Positions 41,584 to 48,079 of a DNA stretch of 64,000 nucleotides are shown piece after piece; position 1 is the stretch's first letter, and each line of letters begins with the position of its first letter. This DNA is from Bacteroidaceae bacterium. GTDB taxonomy: Bacteria > Bacteroidota > Bacteroidia > Bacteroidales > Bacteroidaceae. The DNA is taken from assembly GCA_024697945.1 (NCBI GenBank), contig JAILRU010000101.1:1-64000 (forward strand), in the 5' to 3' direction. The notes beneath the pieces are model-generated. The model was given only the letters and a program-made list of their open reading frames with translations. It made no database searches and was not told the DNA's origin. Made by a program: the position numbers and the translations under genes.

Positions 41584-42501
41584 TTATTTCTTTATCTTTT
41601 CCCAGGTGTTATTCTGTGAGGCATCGATGGCGAAAAGGATTTCGTAGGCTTTCTCCTTCTCCTCGGTTGTGCCTTTCTTGGCAAAGATATTGACAAGCTC
41701 GTCACGCTTATATTCCGTGAAGAGCTGGGCAACTCTCGTCATGTTCTTGGCGCTGTTGGCCTCATGGAGCAAATCCAAAGCCTCGGCAATGGTTGCGCGG
41801 GCACTGTCTGGGGCTTCGAACATACGGTCCAGACCTTTGCGATGGTAGATATAATTGAACTCGCGCATTCCCTCCATCGCACCGTCCATATAGTCATTGA
41901 GCAAGCCGAAGCGGTTGCCACTGTCTCCGAAAGCCTTCCACCCAGGGAAACCGAGGCTCTCGCCAGCCGTAGCAACATCCTCGGCAATGTGGAAGCAGTC
42001 TGTGCCTCCTTTCAGAGCCATCGTATCAAGGTCCATTCCTATTATCATGTAGGCGTAATAGGCCAAGAGTGCCACAAGATTATTATCTATCTGGTTCTCC
42101 TGATACTCCAACTGGTCGAACTCGTTGAATACAAACGTGAAATCCTCGTCGTTCACGGCATAGGCAACGGTATTGTAGGAACTGCCATAGACCGGACGGC
42201 TGCAGTTCATGAGCAGCGTGCAACTGAAAGAGTTCTCCTCCTGGTTGTAGGTATTGACTGTGATGTTGAAGTTGCACTGAATCTTCTCATTCTCGCGGAA
42301 GGGAATCTCCGTCCATTTGTGGTTGTTGAGGAACTCTGTCAACTTCGTCTGCAAAGCCTCGAACACCTCCGTTCGGGTTGTCTCAATCTGCGAGTGGTTG
42401 ATTGTGACGCGGGCATCCAGCTCTTGTGCTTGGGCAATAGAACAAGAACAGATAATAAATAATGTATAATATATAATAAATAAAAACTTACGTGGTCCCA
42501 T
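41584..42501 (-). CDS. porD: DUF4835 / PorD-like type IX secretion protein
   Basis: A 305-residue periplasmic or outer-membrane-associated protein of the DUF4835 family (PorD), needed for type IX secretion and gliding in Bacteroidetes. Family segments: QELDARVTINHSQIETTRTEVFEALQ, FNITVNTYNQEENSFSC and WKAFGDSGNRFGLLNDYMDG. I chose the ATG at 42501, which leaves a clean signal peptide (GPRKFLFIIYYTLFIICSCS); an ATG at 42546 would overlap coaBC by 26 bases. Residues 6-17 of the signal come from a 7-base array. Order dnaN, exonuclease, coaBC, porD is typical of the phylum. Confidence 0.85.
   Translation of the reverse strand: MGPRKFLFIIYYTLFIICSCSIAQAQELDARVTINHSQIETTRTEVFEALQTKLTEFLNNHKWTEIPFRENEKIQCNFNITVNTYNQEENSFSCTLLMNCSRPVYGSSYNTVAYAVNDEDFTFVFNEFDQLEYQENQIDNNLVALLAYYAYMIIGMDLDTMALKGGTDCFHIAEDVATAGESLGFPGWKAFGDSGNRFGLLNDYMDGAMEGMREFNYIYHRKGLDRMFEAPDSARATIAEALDLLHEANSAKNMTRVAQLFTEYKRDELVNIFAKKGTTEEKEKAYEILFAIDASQNNTWEKIKK
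42451..42486. repeat. 7-base repeat array in the porD signal peptide
   Basis: Units ataataa, ataatgt, ataatat, ataataa, ataaaaa. On the minus strand they encode the hydrophobic core (FLFIIYYTLFII). Confidence 0.75.
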
Positions 42502-42502
42502 G

Positions 42503-42546
42503 TTGTCTATTATATATTTTCTATTGTTTATTGCATATTGCTTCAA
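42503..42546. repeat. 7-base repeat array upstream of porD
   Basis: Units ttgtcta, ttatata, ttttcta, ttgttta, ttgcata, ttgcttc overlap the coaBC stop codon and precede the porD ATG. Confidence 0.75.
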
Positions 42547-43747
42547 TGATATCCTCCGCCACTTCCCGCTTGGACTTGGTGTCGTAGGCGGTGAGGCCGT
42601 GATGTCGGTCGATGATGGTCACCTTGTTGGTATCTACGCGGAAGCCGGCGCCAGCGTCCTGAAGACTGTTCATGACAATGAGGTCAAGGTTCTTCTTCTT
42701 CAGCTTCTTGTGGGCATTGGCAAGCTCGTCGTCTGTCTCCAAGGCAAAGCCCACCAACACCTGTCCCTTGCGCTTGACGGCACCGAGGGCTGCAGCGATG
42801 TCTTGCGTAGGTTGCAGTTCGAGCTTCAGGTCATCGCCCTTTCGCTTGATTTTCTTGTCTGAAGTAACCTTCGGGGTAAAGTCCGCCACCGCAGCACAGA
42901 GGATGGCGATGTCGACATCAGGAAAACAACGGGTTGTGGCTTCGTACATCTCTGCGGCACTCTCCACATCAATCCTACGGATGGCAGGATGATTCGCTGT
43001 CAAGCTGACAGGACCGCTTACTAGTGTCACCTCTGCGCCTCGCTCAGCACAGACCTCAGCCAAAGCATACCCCATCTTGCCGCTGCTGTAGTTGCCAATG
43101 AAGCGGACAGGGTCAATCTTTTCGTAGGTCGGCCCAGCGGTTATGAGCACCTTCTTTCCGGACAGCAAGGACTGCTTGGCGAAGAACTGCTCCAAGACAT
43201 CTACAATACGCTCCGGCTCCTCCATGCGTCCTTTGCCTTCCAGATTGGAGGCGAGATGACCTGTTCCTGGTTCGATGATATGATTGCCATAGCCAATGAG
43301 TCGCTGCAGGTTCTGCTGAGTGGAGGGATGGGCGTACATATCGAGGTCCATCGCAGGAGCCACGAAAACAGGAGCCTTGACTTTCCCTTCGGCCGTCGAG
43401 CTTTGCTTCATGCTCAGATAGGTCGTGACAAGCATGTTGTCGGCAATGCCGTTTGCCATCTTGCCAATCGTACTTGCTGAAGCAGGAGCAATGAGCATCG
43501 CATCTGCCCAAAGACCCAGACTGACATGAGAATGCCAACTGCCATCGCGGCGGTCGAAGAACTCACTTACGACTGGCTTCTGCGTCAATGTGGCAAGGGT
43601 CAGCGGTGTGATAAACTCCTTGGCGGCAGGGGTCATTACGACCTGCACCTCAGCCCCTTTCTTGATAAGAAGCCGAACTAAAATACACGCTTTGTAGGCA
43701 GCAATGCTTCCTGTGATTCCAAGTACTATCTTCTTATTTTCCAGCAT
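42521..43747 (-). CDS. coaBC: Bifunctional phosphopantothenoylcysteine decarboxylase/phosphopantothenate-cysteine ligase
   Basis: A 408-residue coenzyme A biosynthesis enzyme. The N-terminal flavin decarboxylase (CoaC) has ITGSIAAYKA, the catalytic His in SWHSHVSLG, APASASTIGKMANGIADN and PAMDLDMYAHP. The C-terminal CTP-dependent ligase (CoaB) has ITAGPTYEKIDPVRFIGNYSSGKMG and the KKIKRK lysines. The length is standard. It overlaps the exonuclease gene upstream by 14 bases. The last residues (AICNKQ) fall in a repeat array shared with the porD start region. Confidence 0.97.
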   Translation of the reverse strand: MLENKKIVLGITGSIAAYKACILVRLLIKKGAEVQVVMTPAAKEFITPLTLATLTQKPVVSEFFDRRDGSWHSHVSLGLWADAMLIAPASASTIGKMANGIADNMLVTTYLSMKQSSTAEGKVKAPVFVAPAMDLDMYAHPSTQQNLQRLIGYGNHIIEPGTGHLASNLEGKGRMEEPERIVDVLEQFFAKQSLLSGKKVLITAGPTYEKIDPVRFIGNYSSGKMGYALAEVCAERGAEVTLVSGPVSLTANHPAIRRIDVESAAEMYEATTRCFPDVDIAILCAAVADFTPKVTSDKKIKRKGDDLKLELQPTQDIAAALGAVKRKGQVLVGFALETDDELANAHKKLKKKNLDLIVMNSLQDAGAGFRVDTNKVTIIDRHHGLTAYDTKSKREVAEDIIEAICNKQ

Positions 43748-44504
43748 ACTTCAATGCCAATCGTTCGAGTGTTTGTTTAGTATTCTGAGTGAAGTCGCCC
43801 TGCAACATCCAATGCTTGTAGTTAGGGTCTTTCTTGAGAACATCCTTGACGGGTTGCCCCTTGTACTTGCCAAAGTTCACAATCTCCACACCTTTCTCGT
43901 CAAAGACGAAACGGCAGGCAAGGTCCACGCCCTTTGATAACTGCGTGAAGTCGGCAAGGAAAGCCACATCGTTCTTCAAGGTGTCCTGGTATCGGTCAAG
44001 CTGTGCTTCGAGCACTTCGAGCGTGGCACGCGTATCGGCCAAGGCACTGTGGGCATTTTCCAGATTCTTTCCGCAGTAGAACTTATAGGCAGCCACGAGG
44101 GTGCGCTGTTCCATCTTGTGGAAAATGTTCTGGACATCAACCAGATGTTTCTCGTTGACATGGATGTCGATGCCGCAAAGGGCAAACTCCTCTGCAAGCA
44201 TAGGCACATCGAACTTGTTACTATTGTAGCCAGCCAAGTCGCAGCCTTCAAAAATCTTTGCCAACTCGGGAGCCTTCTGCGCGAAGGTGGGACAGTCCTT
44301 AACGTCCGCATCCTTGATGCCGTGAACGTCGCTGGCTTCCTTTGGGATAGGCATACCTGGATTGAAGCGCAGTGTTTCTGCACGTTCGCATCCATTGGGT
44401 TCAAGGCGGATGTAACACAGCTCTACGATATGATCCTTGCCAATCGTCAAGCCGGTCGTCTCGAGGTCGAAAAAGATGATAGGCCTCTCGAGCTTGAGTC
44501 TCAT
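43734..44504 (-). CDS. DnaQ-like 3'-5' exonuclease
   Basis: A 256-residue DEDDh exonuclease: Exo I IIFFDLETTGL (Asp and Glu), Exo II GYNSNKFDVPML, and Exo III HSALADTRATLEV with the His and Asp. About 60 C-terminal residues (VDLACRFVFDEKGVEIVNFGKYKGQPVKDVL) form a small extra domain seen in the Bacteroidetes homologues. Located between dnaN and coaBC with tight spacing. Likely a proofreading or repair nuclease. Confidence 0.93.
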   Translation of the reverse strand: MRLKLERPIIFFDLETTGLTIGKDHIVELCYIRLEPNGCERAETLRFNPGMPIPKEASDVHGIKDADVKDCPTFAQKAPELAKIFEGCDLAGYNSNKFDVPMLAEEFALCGIDIHVNEKHLVDVQNIFHKMEQRTLVAAYKFYCGKNLENAHSALADTRATLEVLEAQLDRYQDTLKNDVAFLADFTQLSKGVDLACRFVFDEKGVEIVNFGKYKGQPVKDVLKKDPNYKHWMLQGDFTQNTKQTLERLALKYAGK

Positions 44505-44516
44505 GGTGCTGATAAC

Positions 44517-45641
44517 TTAATCTTCTACGCGCATGGGCATGAGGAGCATGAGCACCTCGTCCTCCGGGTTGTCGTCGGCAGGACGGATTACGCCGGGACG
44601 GCTCGGGTCTGCCACCTCTATCTTGAGCATCTCGCTGTCAATGATGCCCGCTATTTCGAGCAGGAAAGTGCAGCTGAAGCCGATGCTGATAGGATTGCTG
44701 GTGTATTCGCAGATGATGAACTCCTCGGCACGTGTAGCATACTCGTTGTCCTGACCTGTGAGCTTGATATTGTTGTTGGCCAATTCAAGCTTTACAAGGC
44801 CGCTGCTCTGGTTGCAGAACACACTGACGCGCTTCAGGGCGCTGGTCAGTGCCAAACGGTCAACACTAGCAGAGAAGGGATTGTTCTCGGGAATGACAGC
44901 ATTGTAGTTAGGATAGCGACCTTCGATGAGACGGAAGTGCATCACCATGTCGGCAGAAGTGATGGTTGCTTTCTCATTATCAAAAGCTATGGTGATATTC
45001 TCCTCGTCCTTCGTAAGCACGGCTTTCAATATAACAGAAACCTTCTTCTGTAGAATGAAGCCTGCGGTCAAGCCGCTTTGAACGGTACGATTGGTGTTAC
45101 GCACCAGCTTGCGGCCATCGGTGCCAGCAAAGATAACGCAGTCAGGCTTAATATCAACATAGATACCGTTCATCACCAGACGAATCTCATCGTTGGCAGT
45201 AGCGAAGAGGCAGCGATTGATACCATTGAGCAACACGCTTGCTGGCATCTCAATGCGTGTAGCGTCCTCACCCACAGTCTTTGCCATCGGATAGGGAGCG
45301 GCATCCATTGCCATCACTACGAATGAACCGGAATTGTGAACAACCTTCACCTCCTGGGTGTCAGGATTGTAACCAATGTTCAGAGGCTGTTCCGGAAGTT
45401 CCTTCATGGATTCCATTATCGTCTTGGCAGTGATGCAGAAACGTGCATCGCCGCTTTGCTCGATGGCAGGAACGGATGTGATGAAATACTTCTCACTGTC
45501 GGAGGCCGTAATGGTGATGGTTCCACCGGCGACATCGAGCAGGAAACAATCCAAAATGGGCATAGAATTCTTGCTGGCCAAAACCTTGCTGGCAGCAGTC
45601 AAACGGCCATAAAGAGCCGTGCTTGATACTTTGAAATTCAT
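44517..45641 (-). CDS. dnaN: DNA polymerase III beta subunit (sliding clamp)
   Basis: A 374-residue ring-forming clamp that tethers the replicative polymerase. It opens MNFKVSSTALYGRLTAASKVLASKNSMP, has the three-fold domain repeat, and ends in the conserved MLMPMRVED. The length is normal. First gene of a four-gene operon (dnaN, exonuclease, coaBC, porD). The promoter at 45686 faces minus and is divergent from the DUF3127 gene. Confidence 0.97.
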   Translation of the reverse strand: MNFKVSSTALYGRLTAASKVLASKNSMPILDCFLLDVAGGTITITASDSEKYFITSVPAIEQSGDARFCITAKTIMESMKELPEQPLNIGYNPDTQEVKVVHNSGSFVVMAMDAAPYPMAKTVGEDATRIEMPASVLLNGINRCLFATANDEIRLVMNGIYVDIKPDCVIFAGTDGRKLVRNTNRTVQSGLTAGFILQKKVSVILKAVLTKDEENITIAFDNEKATITSADMVMHFRLIEGRYPNYNAVIPENNPFSASVDRLALTSALKRVSVFCNQSSGLVKLELANNNIKLTGQDNEYATRAEEFIICEYTSNPISIGFSCTFLLEIAGIIDSEMLKIEVADPSRPGVIRPADDNPEDEVLMLLMPMRVED

Positions 45642-45685
45642 AATATCATTTATAATTTTGACGATTTACTTACACTTTTGCTCCA

Positions 45686-45715
45686 CAAAGATATGCATTT
45701 TTCGTGCTATGCCAA
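45686..45715 (-). promoter_or_regulatory. Promoter of the dnaN operon
   Basis: Minus-strand TTG (about 45715-45713) and TATCTTTG (45693-45686), spaced 19 bases, 45 bases before the dnaN ATG. Confidence 0.65.
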
Positions 45716-45747
45716 AGAAAAGAGCAAAAAAAAACTATGGAAACAAA

Positions 45748-45780
45748 TAATTCTTAACTCTTAACTCTTAATTCTTAATT
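45748..45780. repeat. 7-base repeat array upstream of a promoter
   Basis: ttaactc, ttaactc, ttaattc, ttaattt units end 9 bases before the -7 box at 45789. They are the inverse of the array in GH92 (32753-32792). Confidence 0.75.
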
Positions 45781-45788
45781 TTATTTTG

Positions 45789-45796
45789 TACCTTTG
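45789..45796 (+). promoter_or_regulatory. -7 box of the DUF3127 gene
   Basis: TACCTTTG. The -33 position falls inside the repeat array, so the array may influence promoter strength. Confidence 0.65.
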
Positions 45797-45827
45797 CATC
45801 CAAATTCGATAAAATAAGTAAAAAAAT

Positions 45828-46256
45828 ATGGAATTAACAGGTAAGATTATAGCCGAATTCAATGAACGCGGCGGAGTGAGCAACAGAACAGGTAACGAAT
45901 GGAAAGTCAAGTCCTATGTTATAGAGGTTCCAGGGGACTATCCACGTAAAATGGTTTTTGATGTCTTTGGCGTAGATCGTCTGCAGGCTTTTAACATTCA
46001 GATAGGTGAGCAGCTTACCGTGCACTTTGACATTGATGCCCACGAGTACAACGGACGCTGGTTCAATGACATACGTGCTTTCCGTGTAGATCGCGGTCAG
46101 GCTGCCCCCACCGCTGCTCCTGAAGCCCAGGCAATGCAGGCCGCTTCTGCTGCAGCTGCTGTTTCTCAGCCGGCTCCCCAGGCTGCTCCTCAGGTAGAAC
46201 CGATTGATGCTGCTCCTTTCGAAGCTCCATCTGCTACCGACGACCTGCCCTTCTGA
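45828..46256 (+). CDS. DUF3127 domain protein
   Basis: A 142-residue protein. Residues 1-90 are the Bacteroidetes DUF3127 domain (an OB-fold-like beta domain: KIIAEFNERGGVSNRTGNEWKVKSYVIEV, VFDVFGVDRLQAF, YNGRWFNDIRAFRV), thought from structure-type resemblance to bind single-stranded nucleic acid. The C-terminal 50 residues are Ala/Pro-rich and end ATDDLPF, an acidic tip very like that of single-stranded-DNA-binding protein (SSB), which recruits partners. A replication or repair role is therefore plausible but unproven. Transcribed from a strong promoter next to dnaN. Confidence 0.85.
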   Translation: MELTGKIIAEFNERGGVSNRTGNEWKVKSYVIEVPGDYPRKMVFDVFGVDRLQAFNIQIGEQLTVHFDIDAHEYNGRWFNDIRAFRVDRGQAAPTAAPEAQAMQAASAAAAVSQPAPQAAPQVEPIDAAPFEAPSATDDLPF

Positions 46257-46262
46257 TTTAGC

Positions 46263-46336
46263 GGCTCCGTAGCTTAGCTGTATAGAGCGTCGGATTCCGG
46301 TTCCGAAGGTCGCGGGTTAGAATCCCGCCGGAGTCA
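46263..46336 (+). tRNA. tRNA-Arg (anticodon CCG)
   Basis: Cloverleaf: acceptor GGCTCCG with CGGAGTC (one G-T pair), D stem GCTT/GAGC, anticodon stem TCGGA/TCCGA with loop TTCCGGT (anticodon CCG), T stem GCGGG/CCCGC with loop TTAGAAT, discriminator A. CCA is not encoded. It reads CGG arginine codons. Confidence 0.93.
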
Positions 46337-46346
46337 CTTAAAGATT

Positions 46347-46379
46347 GGCTGCAACTCTAATCAAGTTGCAGCCTTTTTT
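46347..46379 (+). terminator. Terminator after tRNA-Arg
   Basis: Perfect 10-base stem GGCTGCAACT (46347-46356) / AGTTGCAGCC (46364-46373), loop 7, six Ts. Its right arm encodes the last residues of the convergent FAD enzyme, whose stop is at 46361-46363. Confidence 0.9.
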
Positions 46380-47962
46380 GTGATATATGCGGCAACAGAT
46401 TCGGCACAGCGTTCGCCATCGACAGCAGCACTGACAATACCGCCTGCATAGCCGGCTCCTTCACCACACGGGAAGAGTCCGCCAATGCGGATATGCTGAA
46501 GGGTCTCACTGTCGCGAAGAATACGAACGGGACTGCTGGTGCGTGTTTCGACACCAATAACGGTGGCTTCCTGAGTCAAAAAGCCGTGTCTCTGCTTGCC
46601 CCATAGCTTGAAAGCCTCGCGCAAACGGGTGCTGATGAAATCGGGTAACCAGAAATGCAAGGGACTAGCTATCAAGCCGGGCGCATAGGACGACGCATTG
46701 AGATTGGCAGAAAGTCGGCCATTCACGAAATCGGTCATCCTTTGTGCAGGAGCCGTCTGTAGCCGATTCGCCTGCAGCCAACACTGTAGCTCCAACTCTT
46801 CCTGCAGTAAAAGAAGAGAGAGGGAAGCATTTTGAATTTTGAATTTATCAATTTTGAATTCTTCAAAGTCTTCCGGCCTAATCTCCACCACCATACCACT
46901 ATTGCTCCAGCGGCCATTGCGGCTGGAAGGACTCATGCCATTGACGACGACCTGCTCCGGACCACTGGCAGCCGGCACCACAAATCCGCCAGGACACATG
47001 CAAAAACTATAGACACCACGACCCTGAACCTGTGTGACAAAGCTGTACTCGGCAGCTGGCAACCACTTGCCACGTCCCTGCCTGCTATGGTACTGAATCT
47101 GATCGATAAGAATGGCCGGATGTTCCAGACGAACACCGATGGCAAGTCCCTTCGCCTCAATATCAATACCAGCAGAAGCCAGATGGCGATAAACATCGCG
47201 AGCCGAATGGCCAGTAGCGAGAATGACGGCGGCCCCCTTCCAAACCTCCCCCCGGGGAGGGAGGCTTCCTTTTATTACTTTAATGCCCATCACTCTATTC
47301 TCTTCAATGATAAGCTCCGTCATTTTCGTTTGGAAATGTACTTCGCCGCCACAACTTAGAATCGTATTGCGCATATTCTCGATGACACGAGGCAGGCGGT
47401 CTGTGCCGATGTGGGGATGGGCATCGAAGAGAATGGCAGGACTGGCACCATGTTGTACGAAGATTTGCAGGATGCGGTCAGTATTGCCGCGTTTTTTGCT
47501 GCGCGTATAGAGCTTTCCGTCGCTGTAGGCCCCTGCCCCACCCTCGCCAAAGCAATAGTTGCTTTCAGGTTCAACCCTTTGCTCGGAACGGATGCGTGCA
47601 ATATCCTTCTTGCGCTCGCGTACATCTTTCCCTCTCTCTATGACGATAGGCTTCAAGCCCAATTCAATGAGTCGCAGAGCAGCAAATAGTCCGCCAGGGC
47701 CTGCTCCGACAACAATAACGGCAGGACGGTCGCTGACATCCCGATATACATAGGGCTCGAAGTCCATCAGAGGCGGTTCCTCACCAACGTAGGCCCGAAC
47801 AGTCAGGTTAACGAAGATAGCACGCTGGCGAGCATCAATACTGCGACGCACCACCCGCACGGCCTGGGCGTTGATACCCTTCTCCTGACGGAGATAGGCC
47901 ATAATGCTCTGTTCGTTGTATGCTTGCTGCGGCAATACCCGCAGACTCAGTTCATTTACCAT
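46361..47962 (-). CDS. FAD-dependent oxidoreductase (COG2509-type)
   Basis: A 533-residue flavoprotein of the uncharacterised FAD-dependent dehydrogenase family. The N-terminal 75 residues are an accessory domain (VVRRSIDARQRAIFVNLTV). Then comes VVGAGPGGLFAALRLIELGL (FAD), NYCFGEGGAGAYSDGKLYTR, GHSARDVYRHL and the C-terminal GLFPCGEGAGYAGGIVSAAVDG. The function is unknown; relatives are thought to act on hydrophobic or quinone-like substrates. Two repeat types are embedded in frame: residues 231-243 (GSLPPRGEVWK) from a GC hairpin repeat and 368-378 (EFKIDKFKIQN) from a 7-base array. The start codon lies in an atggtaa array. Confidence 0.85.
   Translation of the reverse strand: MVNELSLRVLPQQAYNEQSIMAYLRQEKGINAQAVRVVRRSIDARQRAIFVNLTVRAYVGEEPPLMDFEPYVYRDVSDRPAVIVVGAGPGGLFAALRLIELGLKPIVIERGKDVRERKKDIARIRSEQRVEPESNYCFGEGGAGAYSDGKLYTRSKKRGNTDRILQIFVQHGASPAILFDAHPHIGTDRLPRVIENMRNTILSCGGEVHFQTKMTELIIEENRVMGIKVIKGSLPPRGEVWKGAAVILATGHSARDVYRHLASAGIDIEAKGLAIGVRLEHPAILIDQIQYHSRQGRGKWLPAAEYSFVTQVQGRGVYSFCMCPGGFVVPAASGPEQVVVNGMSPSSRNGRWSNSGMVVEIRPEDFEEFKIDKFKIQNASLSLLLLQEELELQCWLQANRLQTAPAQRMTDFVNGRLSANLNASSYAPGLIASPLHFWLPDFISTRLREAFKLWGKQRHGFLTQEATVIGVETRTSSPVRILRDSETLQHIRIGGLFPCGEGAGYAGGIVSAAVDGERCAESVAAYITKKAAT
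46830..46861. repeat. In-frame 7-base repeat array in the FAD enzyme
   Basis: ttttgaa, ttttgaa, tttatca, attttgaa, ttc. The same type as intergenic arrays at 26765-26800 and 62209-62240. Confidence 0.8.
47236..47271. repeat. In-frame GC hairpin repeat in the FAD enzyme
   Basis: CCAAACCTCCCCC then CGGGGAGGGAGGCTT; shares CCAAACCTCCCCC and GGGGAGG..CTT with 476-500 downstream of the HU gene. Minus-strand translation SLPPRGEVW. Confidence 0.75.
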
Positions 47963-48035
47963 TTATCATTTACCATTTGACTGCAAAAGTATAAAATAAT
48001 TATGAATTATGAATTATGAATTATGAAATATTTTG
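47958..48035. repeat. 7-base repeat arrays between the FAD gene and thrA
   Basis: ccattta, ccattta, tcattta, ccatttg (47958-47987) contain the FAD gene start. tgaatta x3, tgaaata (48002-48030) lead straight to the thrA -7 box. Confidence 0.8.
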
Positions 48036-48043
48036 TACCTTTG
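48036..48043 (+). promoter_or_regulatory. -7 box of thrA
   Basis: TACCTTTG directly after a repeat array. The usual -33 box is replaced by array sequence. Confidence 0.7.
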
Positions 48044-48079
48044 CACGCGAAATTTAAAAAGCACAGGATACAAACGAGG

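Noticed and set aside
48023-48079. Upstream start for thrA
   Set aside because: That frame contains the -7 box TACCTTTG; the protein family begins at the ATG at 48080.
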